Assembly (NCBI RefSeq): GCF_030687575.1
Contig: NZ_CP117439.1
Span: 1,302,001-1,366,000, forward strand
Length of the DNA: 64,000 nt
Direction of reading: 5' to 3'
Source: Pseudomonas sp. FP2309
GTDB taxonomy: Bacteria; Pseudomonadota; Gammaproteobacteria; Pseudomonadales; Pseudomonadaceae
Of this stretch, positions 38,533 through 46,687 are shown in pieces. Position 1 is the stretch's first letter; each line of letters starts with the position of its first letter. The notes below the pieces were generated by a model that was given only the letters and a program-made list of their open reading frames with translations, made no database searches and was not told the origin of the DNA. A program made the position numbers and the translations under genes.

Positions 38533-39168
38533 TCAAGGCCTGTAGGCCCGCATAAACAACCCCACTACGTCCCGTACATGCGCTTCGGCGGCGTCTTCGC
38601 TCAGTTGCCCGCCGCAGCCATACAGCAAGCAGAAGTTTGCAGTGCCCTTGAGCAGGCAAAAGAAGTGCTCGGCCGCCGTAAACGGCTTGTCGATGCTCAG
38701 CGCGCCGCTCTGGTCGATCTTACTCAGCAGGCGCTCCATGCCTTGCAGCATGCGCATGGGCCCGGCTTCGAAGAAGATCTGCGACAGTTTCACGTCCTGA
38801 TTGCCGGTGGTCATCATCAGGCGATGCAGGTTCACCGACTCCTCGCTGTTGATCAGTCGATGAAAGCCCCGCGCGATGTTCAATAACACCGTTTGCACGG
38901 GCACACCTTCGGGCAGCTCGAAGAACATCACCGGCAATTGTTCTTCGCACTTGGCCACTACGGCAGCGGTGAACAAGGTCTCTTTGTCGGTGAAGTGGCT
39001 GTAGACGGTCAGTTTCGATACGCCGGCCTCGAGGGCCACGGCATCCATGCTGGTGTTGGCGTAACCATTGCTCAAAAACAGAAATTTCGCTGCTTCGAGG
39101 ATTGCCTGGCGTTTTGCCATGTCCTTGGGGCGCCCGGGGCTGTTGGTGTTCGCAGGATTGTCGGACAT
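38533..39168 (-). CDS. TetR-family repressor, MexL-like
   Basis: 211-residue regulator. Helix-turn-helix at ~15-62 (KRQAILEAAKFLFLSNGYAN, then VSKLTVYSHFTDKETLF). Length, orientation and position beside a two-gene RND pump match MexL of P. aeruginosa (212 residues), which represses mexJK. It converges on rsmJ with only 3 bases between. The divergent intergenic region carries operator-like palindromes. Orthology is inferred from synteny. Confidence 0.87.
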   Translation of the reverse strand: MSDNPANTNSPGRPKDMAKRQAILEAAKFLFLSNGYANTSMDAVALEAGVSKLTVYSHFTDKETLFTAAVVAKCEEQLPVMFFELPEGVPVQTVLLNIARGFHRLINSEESVNLHRLMMTTGNQDVKLSQIFFEAGPMRMLQGMERLLSKIDQSGALSIDKPFTAAEHFFCLLKGTANFCLLYGCGGQLSEDAAEAHVRDVVGLFMRAYRP

Positions 39169-39178
39169 CTTCACCTTT

Positions 39179-39227
39179 AATACTGGACTGGTGAGTTTGG
39201 TATTAATAACATACCGGCCAGTATAAT
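39179..39227. promoter_or_regulatory. operator/promoter region between TetR gene and efflux operon
   Basis: Two palindromic sites: AATACTGGACT...AGTTTGGTATT (39179-39204) and ATACCGGCCAGTAT (39211-39224), sharing ATAC-Y-GG half-sites. A perfect -10 TATAAT (39222-39227) overlaps the second; TTGGTA (39197-39202) is a possible -35 with 19-base spacing. Repressor binding here would block the adaptor/pump promoter and probably autoregulate. Confidence 0.6.
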
Positions 39228-39261
39228 TATTCCTAGCTCCATTTGCGAAAGGTCCTTCAGC

Positions 39262-40362
39262 ATGCGCAGCACTTTCCTGCCCTTTGCGTTGCCTGTCGGT
39301 CTGGTCCTTCTGTTGGCCGCGTGCGGCCATGAAGAAGCGGCCCAGACCACCGTCCGCCCGGCCATGGTGGTGCAGCCGCAGCCCTCGGCGCAGTCCACGG
39401 ACAGTTACCCCGGTGAAGTGCGCGCTCGCTATGAACCTGACCTGGCCTTTCGCATCGGTGGCAAAGTCAGCAAGCGGCTGGTGGAAGAGGGCGAGCGGGT
39501 CAAGGCTAATCAACCGCTGGCGGAACTCGATCCTCAGGACGTGCGCCTGCAACTGGAAGCCACCCGTGCGCAAGTGGCCGCCGCCGAGGCCAACCTGAGC
39601 CTGGTGCGTGCCGAGCGGGATCGCTACAAGACCCTGATGGACCGTCAGATGGTCAGCCGTTCTCAGTACGACAATTCCGAAAATCTCTACCGATCCGGTG
39701 AAGCGCGCCTCAAGCAAATCAAGGCTGAATTCGACGTGGCCAGCAACCAGGCCGGTTACGCCGTGTTGCGTGCGCCGCAGGATGGTGTGGTCGCCAAGCG
39801 CGCGGTGGAGGTCGGCCAAGTGGTGTCAGCCGGCCAAACCGTGTTCACCCTGGCCACCGATGGCGAGCGTGAAGTGTTGATCAGCCTGCCCGAACAAGGG
39901 TTTGGTCGCTTCAAGATCGGCCAACCGGTGGCGGTGGAATTGTGGAGCCAGCCGGATCAGCGTTTCTCCGGGCGCATTCGTGAGCTGTCACCGGCGGCCG
40001 ATCCCAAGTCGCGCACCTTCGCTGCCCGTGTCGCCTTCACCGGCGGCAAGGTCCCGGCGGAGTTGGGCCAGAGCGCCCGCGTCTTCATCCAGGTCGACGG
40101 CGTGGTTCCGCTGTCGGTGCCGCTGTCGGCCCTGAGTGCCGAGAACGGTGCGTCCTACGTTTGGCGTGTGCAGTCGGACAACACCCTCAAGCGCGTCCCG
40201 GTGCGTATCGGCGCGTTCGGCGAAAAAACCGTCCCGGTGCTGGAAGGCCTGACCCCCACTGACTGGGTAGTCGCGGCGGGCGTGCATGTGCTCCACGAGG
40301 GCCAGCAAGTGCGGCCGGTGGATCGCTCCAACCGTGTGGTGAATCTGGCGGCCAAGGAGTAG
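39262..40362 (+). CDS. RND efflux periplasmic adaptor, MexJ-like
   Basis: 366-residue membrane-fusion lipoprotein (lipobox LLAACGHE). Lipoyl/barrel-sandwich halves around FRIGGKVSKRLVEEGERVKA and VLRAPQDGVVAKRAVEVGQV flank a coiled-coil hairpin (~100-150); beta-barrel and membrane-proximal domains follow. Six bases before the pump gene. Size equals that of MexJ (367). It bridges the inner-membrane pump and an outer-membrane channel, which is not encoded here, as for MexJK that uses an unlinked OprM. Confidence 0.91.
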   Translation: MRSTFLPFALPVGLVLLLAACGHEEAAQTTVRPAMVVQPQPSAQSTDSYPGEVRARYEPDLAFRIGGKVSKRLVEEGERVKANQPLAELDPQDVRLQLEATRAQVAAAEANLSLVRAERDRYKTLMDRQMVSRSQYDNSENLYRSGEARLKQIKAEFDVASNQAGYAVLRAPQDGVVAKRAVEVGQVVSAGQTVFTLATDGEREVLISLPEQGFGRFKIGQPVAVELWSQPDQRFSGRIRELSPAADPKSRTFAARVAFTGGKVPAELGQSARVFIQVDGVVPLSVPLSALSAENGASYVWRVQSDNTLKRVPVRIGAFGEKTVPVLEGLTPTDWVVAAGVHVLHEGQQVRPVDRSNRVVNLAAKE

Positions 40363-40368
40363 TCCCCG

Positions 40369-43300
40369 ATGGGTTTCAATCTTTCCGAATGGGCGTTGCG
40401 TAATCGCCAGATCGTACTGTTCCTGATGATCCTGCTGGCAGTGGTCGGCACGTTGTCCTACACCAAGCTGGGGCAAAGCGAAGATCCGCCGTTCACCTTC
40501 AAGGCCATGGTGATCAAGACCAATTGGCCAGGGGCCACGGCCGAGGAAGTGTCGCGTCAGGTCACCGAACGCATTGAGAAGAAACTCATGGAGACCGGCG
40601 AGTACGAACGCATTGTCTCGTTCTCGCGGCCCGGTGAGTCCCAGGTCACCTTCATGGCCCGCGACTCCATGCATTCGGCGAAGATTCCCGAGCTGTGGTA
40701 CCAGGTGCGCAAGAAAATCAGCGACATCCGCCAAACGCTGCCGCCGGATATCCAGGGGCCGTTTTTCAACGATGAATTCGGCACCACCTTCGGCAACATC
40801 TACGCCCTGACCGGTGATGGGTTTGACTACGCCGTGCTCAAGGACTACGCCGACCGCATCCAGATTCAACTGCAACGTGTACCGGACGTGGGCAAGGTCG
40901 AGCTGCTGGGCCTGCAGGACGAGAAGATCTGGATCGAGCTGTCCAACCTCAAGCTCGCCACCCTCGGCTTGCCGTTGGCGGCGGTGCAGCAGGCCTTGCA
41001 GGAGCAGAACGCGGTGTCCACGGCCGGCTTCTTTGAAACCCCGAGCGAACGCGTGCAGCTGCGCGTGTCGGGTAATTTCAAGACAGTGGAGGAGATCCGT
41101 AACTTCCCGATTCGTGTCGGCGACCGCACCTTCCGTATCGGCGATGTGGCCGACATCCACCGTGGCTTCAACGACCCACCGGCACCGCGCATGCGTTACA
41201 TGGGCGCTGACGCTATCGGCCTGGCGGTGGCCATGCGTGAAGGGGGCGACATCCTCGTGCTCGGCAAGGCTCTTGAAGGCGAATTCGCACGCTTGCAGAA
41301 GAACCTTCCGGCCGGCATGGAGCTGCGCAAGGTGTCGGACCAACCGGCAGCGGTGAAAACCGGCGTCGGTGAATTCGTGCAAGTGCTGGCGGAAGCGCTG
41401 GCGATTGTGTTGCTGGTGAGCTTCTTCTCCCTGGGTGTGCGCACCGGCATGGTCGTGGCCCTGGCGATTCCGCTGGTATTGGCGATGACCTTCGCCACCA
41501 TGTATTACCTGGGCATCGGCCTGCACAAGATCTCCCTCGGCGCGTTGGTATTGGCGCTGGGCTTGCTGGTGGACGATGCAATCATTGCCGTGGAAATGAT
41601 GGCGATCAAAATGGAGCAGGGCTACGACCGGCTTAAAGCCGCGAGCTTCGCCTGGACCAGCACCGCCTTTCCGATGCTCACCGGTACGCTGATCACCGCC
41701 GCCGGCTTCCTGCCGATTGCCACCGCGCAATCGAGCACCGGCGAATACACCCGGTCGATCTTCCAGGTGGTGACCATCGCGCTGCTCGCTTCATGGGTTG
41801 CTGCGGTGGTGTTTGTGCCGTATCTGGGAGAAAAACTCCTACCCGATCTTGCGAAGATTCATGCCGCCAAACACGGCACGGATGGCCCCGATCCCTACGG
41901 CACGCCGTTCTACCAGCGCGTCAGACGTTTGGTGGAGTGGTGCGTGCGTCGCCGCAAAACCGTGATCGTGCTGACCTTGCTGCTGTTTATCGGCTCGGTG
42001 GCGTTGTTCCGCTTTGTGCCGCAACAGTTCTTCCCGGCCTCCGGCCGCCTGGAGTTGATGGTCGACCTGAAGCTGGCCGAAGGCGCGTCCCTGAGCAACA
42101 CCGCCGACCAGGTCAAACGCTTGGAAGGCTTGCTCAAAGGCCACGCGGGCATCGACAACTATGTGGCTTACGTCGGCACCGGTTCGCCACGGTTCTACCT
42201 GCCTCTGGACCAGCAACTGCCGGCCGCCAGCTTTGCGCAGTTTGTGGTGCTGGCCAAGACCATCGAGGAGCGCGAAAGCCTGCGCACCTGGCTGATCGAA
42301 ACCCTCAATGAACAGTTTCCCGACCTGCGTTCGCGCGTGACCCGCCTGGAAAACGGCCCGCCCGTGGGTTACCCGGTGCAGTTTCGCGTGACCGGTGAGC
42401 ACATCGAAGAAGTCCGCGCCCTGGCGCGTAAAGTGGCGGCCAAGGTGCGCGAAAACACCCACGTCGCCAACGTGCACCTGGACTGGGAAGAACCGAGCAA
42501 GATCGTCTACTTGAATATTGACCAGGACCGCGCGAGGGCGCTGGGCGTGAGCACCGCCAACCTGTCCAAATTCCTCCAAAGCTCCTTGACCGGCTCCAGT
42601 GTCAGCCAGTATCGGGAGGACAACGAATTGATCGAGATCCTCTTGCGCGGCACCGTGCATGAGCGCACCGAACTGTCGCTGTTGCCCAGCCTGGCCGTGC
42701 CGACCGATAACGGTAAAAGCGTCGCCCTGTCGCAGATCGCCACCCTCGAGTACGGTTTCGAGGAAGGCATCATCTGGCACCGTAATCGCCTGCCGACCGT
42801 GACCGTGCGCGCCGATATCTATGGCAAGGAACAACCGGCGACGCTGGTCCAGCAGATCCAGCCGACGCTCGCGGATGTGCGTGCCCAGTTGCCCGATGGC
42901 TACCTGCTGGAAGTCGGCGGCACCGTGGAAGACTCCGCCCGCGGGCAAAACTCGGTGAAAGCCGGTGTGCCGCTGTTTATCGTGGTGGTGCTGACCTTGC
43001 TGATGCTGCAACTGCGCAGCTTCTCGCGCAGCGCCATGGTGTTTCTGACGGCGCCGCTGGGCTTGATCGGTGTGACATTGTTCCTGCTGGTGTTCCGCCA
43101 GCCCTTCGGCTTTGTGGCGATGCTCGGCACCATCGCCTTGTCGGGCATGATCATGCGTAACTCGGTGATCCTGGTGGACCAGATCGAGCAAGACATCAAA
43201 GCCGGCCTTGCGCCTTGGCAAGCCATTATCGAAGCCACCGTCCGACGCTTCCGCCCGATCGTGCTTACCGCACTCGCGGCGGTACTGGCGATGATCCCGC

Positions 43301-43434
43301 TGTCACGCAGCGTGTTCTTCGGGCCGATGGCGGTGGCGATCATGGGTGGATTGATTGTGGCGACGGCCTTGACGCTATTGTTTCTGCCGGCACTGTATGC
43401 TGCGTGGTTCAAAGTGAGGAAGGACGTCGCGTAA
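40369..43434 (+). CDS. RND efflux transporter, MexK-like
   Basis: 1021-residue proton-driven multidrug pump of the HAE-RND family. Twelve membrane helices in the two-repeat layout, with large periplasmic loops after helix 1 and helix 7; the proton-relay pattern LGLLVDDAIIAVE is in helix 4 and helix 10-11 residues follow in MIMRNSVILVDQIEQDI. Length is close to MexK (1025). Substrates probably include biocides or macrolides by analogy, not by sequence. Confidence 0.93.
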   Translation: MGFNLSEWALRNRQIVLFLMILLAVVGTLSYTKLGQSEDPPFTFKAMVIKTNWPGATAEEVSRQVTERIEKKLMETGEYERIVSFSRPGESQVTFMARDSMHSAKIPELWYQVRKKISDIRQTLPPDIQGPFFNDEFGTTFGNIYALTGDGFDYAVLKDYADRIQIQLQRVPDVGKVELLGLQDEKIWIELSNLKLATLGLPLAAVQQALQEQNAVSTAGFFETPSERVQLRVSGNFKTVEEIRNFPIRVGDRTFRIGDVADIHRGFNDPPAPRMRYMGADAIGLAVAMREGGDILVLGKALEGEFARLQKNLPAGMELRKVSDQPAAVKTGVGEFVQVLAEALAIVLLVSFFSLGVRTGMVVALAIPLVLAMTFATMYYLGIGLHKISLGALVLALGLLVDDAIIAVEMMAIKMEQGYDRLKAASFAWTSTAFPMLTGTLITAAGFLPIATAQSSTGEYTRSIFQVVTIALLASWVAAVVFVPYLGEKLLPDLAKIHAAKHGTDGPDPYGTPFYQRVRRLVEWCVRRRKTVIVLTLLLFIGSVALFRFVPQQFFPASGRLELMVDLKLAEGASLSNTADQVKRLEGLLKGHAGIDNYVAYVGTGSPRFYLPLDQQLPAASFAQFVVLAKTIEERESLRTWLIETLNEQFPDLRSRVTRLENGPPVGYPVQFRVTGEHIEEVRALARKVAAKVRENTHVANVHLDWEEPSKIVYLNIDQDRARALGVSTANLSKFLQSSLTGSSVSQYREDNELIEILLRGTVHERTELSLLPSLAVPTDNGKSVALSQIATLEYGFEEGIIWHRNRLPTVTVRADIYGKEQPATLVQQIQPTLADVRAQLPDGYLLEVGGTVEDSARGQNSVKAGVPLFIVVVLTLLMLQLRSFSRSAMVFLTAPLGLIGVTLFLLVFRQPFGFVAMLGTIALSGMIMRNSVILVDQIEQDIKAGLAPWQAIIEATVRRFRPIVLTALAAVLAMIPLSRSVFFGPMAVAIMGGLIVATALTLLFLPALYAAWFKVRKDVA

Positions 43435-43436
43435 CC

Positions 43437-44030
43437 ATGTTGGCCACCGTTTCAGCCCTGATGTTGCTGCTGCTTGCCCCCGGCCCCACCAACACCCTGT
43501 TGTTTCGTGCCGGGGTGTTGTTTGGGTTTCGGGCGTCGTGGAAGCTGGTTCCAATAGAATGCCTGGCTTACGTGCTGCAAGTGTCGGCGTGGGGTTTGGC
43601 GTTGTGCTATCTGACAGCGATTTCGCCGTGGGCGTTGACGGTGACGCAATTGGCGGCGGCAGCCTACCTGCTGTATCTGTCGTGCAAGCTGTGGCAACGC
43701 AAGAGCAGTGAGATCAGCCAGGGCAAGGATCGCTTCAGCGGCTTTTACTTCTTCTGCATGACGGTCATGAACCCCAAAGGGGTGCTGATCGTCTCGTTTA
43801 TCGCACCGGCCAATGCGTTCACCACGCTGCAAGGCTACCTCGTGTTCATGGGGACGCTGGCGCTGGTGGTGGTGCCGGTCGGGGTTGCCTGGGTGCTGCT
43901 GGGAAGTCGCTTTGAAGGGATTCAGAAGGGCTGGCTCACGCCCTTGAAGATCAACCGCGCGACGTCGATCGCCATCGGTTGCTTCGCGACGCTGATGATG
44001 GGGCGGCTGGCGGACTCATTGATTGGCTGA
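43437..44030 (+). CDS. LysE/RhtB-family exporter
   Basis: 197-residue inner-membrane amino-acid exporter type. Opening with LLLLAPGPTNTLLFRAGVLF is the family's PGP motif; five or six helices follow, with MNPKGVLI in the middle. Its ATG comes two bases after the pump's stop codon, so it is probably co-transcribed with it. Substrate unknown. Confidence 0.86.
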   Translation: MLATVSALMLLLLAPGPTNTLLFRAGVLFGFRASWKLVPIECLAYVLQVSAWGLALCYLTAISPWALTVTQLAAAAYLLYLSCKLWQRKSSEISQGKDRFSGFYFFCMTVMNPKGVLIVSFIAPANAFTTLQGYLVFMGTLALVVVPVGVAWVLLGSRFEGIQKGWLTPLKINRATSIAIGCFATLMMGRLADSLIG

Positions 44031-44041
44031 TAGGGGGCCTG

Positions 44042-44115
44042 TCTCAAATTTCGTATTTATTGAGATAAGCGTTTTTTTCTGCTTTATTCAAATCTCAAAA
44101 AATAGAAAATTGAGA
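44042..44115. promoter_or_regulatory. paired TCTCAA/TTGAGA inverted repeats with promoter
   Basis: Two copies of the same dyad: TCTCAA-N12-TTGAGA at 44042-44065 and TCTCAA-N11-TTGAGA at 44093-44115. The right arm of the first is also a good -35 (TTGAGA, 44060-44065), with TTTATT (44083-44088) as -10 after 17 bases; the second dyad would lie over the transcription start and leader. This is the layout of a repressor operator pair for the fic gene that starts at 44121. Confidence 0.6.
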
Positions 44116-44120
44116 CTTTG

Positions 44121-45482
44121 ATGATCAAGCGGCCACCCGAGGTGCCGGAGGGTGTTTTCCATCTGATAGGCCAGGCGCCACACCTTCAGCACCTGTCTGA
44201 CTATATGAAGCTCACTCAGCCAACAGACGGCCAAGGGCGGTATTTGCATTTTGATCAGCTACGCCACCGTTTTCCGTCACATTTGGATCCGGCGATATGC
44301 TGGGGAATCGTGAAATACGAGCGCTCCCGTGTTTCTCAGAAAATACTGCCTGTTGGCACACCGCAGGTCTGGTGCAACTTTGTGTTGACGCCGACGGCCC
44401 AGCGCGTGGTTTCCACGGTCGACAGATACGCCTCAACTGCCGCACTTGAATACATGAGTAGCAAGATAGGAAAGGCGGCTCACATCAAGTACCTGCTGAA
44501 CGATCTGATTGAAGATGAAGCCATCAGCAGTAGCCAACTGGAGGGGGCTGTAACAACCACGCTGGTTGCAAAAGACATGTTGAAAAGAGAGCGGCTACCG
44601 AGAACACCCGATGAAAAAATGATTATCGGCAATTACCGGATGATGCGCTTTGCGTGGGATAAACGGAACGAGCCGCTCAGCATTGAACTTATTGCAGAAA
44701 TGCACGAAGTGGGCTTCAGCGGCATCGATGATGATAAGTACTCGCCCGGCAGTTTTCGTCTCAACGATCAAGTAGTCGTTCAGGACGGAGAGGGTAATGT
44801 GGTGCATTCGCCGCCACCCGCTGAAGGGATCGTCGCCCGGTTGGACCGCTTGTCGGAATGGATCAACATCTGTCATGACGACGCTACGACCAGTCGCTAC
44901 CTTCACCCTCTGATCAAAGGCATCTCTCTGCATTTCGCACTGGGTTTTGAACACCCATTTCGTGATGGCAACGGTCGAGTGGCGCGTGCGCTGTTCTACT
45001 GGTTCATGTTCAAAAGCGACTACGCAGCGTTCAGGTAGATATCGATCAGTGTGCTGCTCAAGAACGCCGCGGTTCAATACGGGAAGTCTTATCTTTATAC
45101 CGAGACGGATGGGCTCGATCTCACTTACTTTATCGACTATCAGTGTTCGATTGTTCAGCGTGCGGTAGATGGGTTTAAAGAGTCGTACGAGCGCAGTGTT
45201 CGAGAGGCAGAAGCGTTTGATCGTTGGCTCTGGGACTCGGGACTTTACAACGCGTTGAGCGAAAAACAGAAAACTGTATTTCAGGTTGCCAAGAGCGGTA
45301 CCGCCAAGCAGTTTACCGCCGTCAACGTGAAGGAGAATCTGGACTGTTCTTACAATACGGCGTCAGCGGTGCTCAATGGCCTTGTTGAGTTGAATCTCTT
45401 CGTCAAAGAGAAGCAGGGCCGTGAATGGGTATTTTCTATGCGGGATCAGGCTGAAATACAAAAGAACTGGTTAAAACGCTGA
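44121..45482 (+). pseudogene. Fic-family AMP-transferase, interrupted by an in-frame amber codon
   Basis: The coding frame runs 453 codons but has TAG at 45036-45038 (codon 306). The frame before and after it is the same and reads ...AAFR-stop-ISISVLLKNA, where relatives have a Tyr or similar, so one base change explains it. Before the stop are the inhibitory motif SSSQLEG (residues 136-142, class II Fic) and the catalytic HPFRDGNGRVAR (His278). After it is the C-terminal helical and winged-helix-like part. A truncated 305-residue product could keep the active site. ATG 44121 is preferred over TTG 44118. The gene is less GC-rich than its surroundings, suggesting acquisition. Confidence 0.8.
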
Positions 45483-45484
45483 TC

Positions 45485-45515
45485 AACGCCCACGTTTCCT
45501 TGACCCGTGGGCGTT
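45485..45515. terminator. stem-loop between fic and the convergent DUF4197 gene
   Basis: Perfect 10-bp stem AACGCCCACG / CGTGGGCGTT with an 11-base loop, placed between converging genes. The T-run is short on both strands, so efficiency is uncertain. Confidence 0.65.
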
Positions 45516-45522
45516 TCAGGCA

Positions 45523-46212
45523 TTACAGCGCGCCAAACACCTTCTTCGCCAAACTGGTGGCCGCCGCCGCCGGGTTCTTGCGAATGGTTTCTTCCTGCTG
45601 CGCAATCATCTTGAACAAGCCGTCCAGCGCCTGTTCGGTCACGTAGTTTTCGACGTTGGCGCTCTTGGCATCTACTGCACCGAAGGCTGCGGCTTTGCCG
45701 GCCAGGGCGTTGTATTGCTGGGCTACGCCGACTTTGTCGGTAGCGGCCTTGACGATCGGCAGGAACTTGGCGCGAATTTGTTCGCGGCTGCTTTTGTTCA
45801 GGTACTGGGTGGCGGAGTCCTGGCCGCCGCTGAGGATGCCTTTGGCGTCGGTCACGCTCATGTTTTTCACGGCGTTCACCAGAATCGGCTGGGCCTGGGT
45901 CACGGCGGTTTCCGCGGCTTTGTTCATGCTGTCTTCCAGCTGCGTGACCTGCTCACCCATGCCGAACATTTTCAGCTTGTCGGCAACTTTGCCCAGCTTG
46001 CCCGGCAGGCCGATTTTCACTTCGGGGTTATTGCTGAAACCACCGGGTACACCCAGTTGTTTCACGGCGATCTGTGCGCCTTGGGTGAGGGCATCCTTGA
46101 GGCCGCCGCTGGCATCGCCCTGGGACAGGCTGCCAAGGTCCAGGGCCATGGCGTTGGCGCCGAGCAGCAGGCCGGCACACAGGGCGGTAAAGCGAAGGGA
46201 GTTACGGAGCAT
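45523..46212 (-). CDS. DUF4197 family exported protein
   Basis: 229-residue protein with a signal peptide (MLRNSLRFTALCAGLLLGAN, cleavage near AMALD) and the DUF4197 body (LKDALTQGAQIAVKQLGVPG, PGKLGKVADKLKMFGMGEQV, and the repeated QYLNKSS/REQ region). Periplasmic; function unknown. ATG 46212 has an AAGGAAG-type site upstream. The YbaY-like gene lies 22 bases upstream on the same strand. Confidence 0.87.
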   Translation of the reverse strand: MLRNSLRFTALCAGLLLGANAMALDLGSLSQGDASGGLKDALTQGAQIAVKQLGVPGGFSNNPEVKIGLPGKLGKVADKLKMFGMGEQVTQLEDSMNKAAETAVTQAQPILVNAVKNMSVTDAKGILSGGQDSATQYLNKSSREQIRAKFLPIVKAATDKVGVAQQYNALAGKAAAFGAVDAKSANVENYVTEQALDGLFKMIAQQEETIRKNPAAAATSLAKKVFGAL

Positions 46213-46234
46213 GGGTGCTTCCTTTTGATCGAAT

Positions 46235-46636
46235 TCAGTGGGCCACGGCATCAACGCGCAAGCGCAGGGGGTGTGGGTCCTGGCCGTCGAGTTGTACCGC
46301 GTGCCGTTCGGTGGTGATAAACAGTAGCTTGCCGTCCAGTTCGATGCGAGCGCTCACCGAATAACGATGGCCGGGCTTGATCTGGGCCGGGTCGTAGCTC
46401 AGGTGAAACGGCAGCGGCACCTGGCCTTTGACCGGGCCTTTCTGCTCGGCAAGGGTCACGGCCGGCGCGTCCATCAGCGATACGTCCTGCAGGCTGACGC
46501 TCAAGGTGGCGTTCGGTGGCAGGGCGATGCGTTGCAGGTAGAACACTTCGCCATCAAGGCTTGCCTGGGGCGTGTGATGCATGGATTGGCAGGCTCCGAG
46601 CAGGGCGGTAAGGCCCAGGAGAATGATCTTTTTCAT
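46235..46636 (-). CDS. YbaY-family lipoprotein
   Basis: 133-residue outer-membrane lipoprotein: signal MKKIILLGLTALLGACQ with lipobox LGAC, then a beta-rich domain (VFYLQRIALPPNATLSVSLQ, later PFHLSYDPAQI) typical of YbaY/DUF4377-like proteins. ATG 46636 follows AAGGAG. Cellular role not known. Confidence 0.85.
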   Translation of the reverse strand: MKKIILLGLTALLGACQSMHHTPQASLDGEVFYLQRIALPPNATLSVSLQDVSLMDAPAVTLAEQKGPVKGQVPLPFHLSYDPAQIKPGHRYSVSARIELDGKLLFITTERHAVQLDGQDPHPLRLRVDAVAH

Positions 46637-46687
46637 GGTGCAGCTCCTTTTCAACGGCGCCGGCATCCAGCGGGCGCCTGTTTAAAT

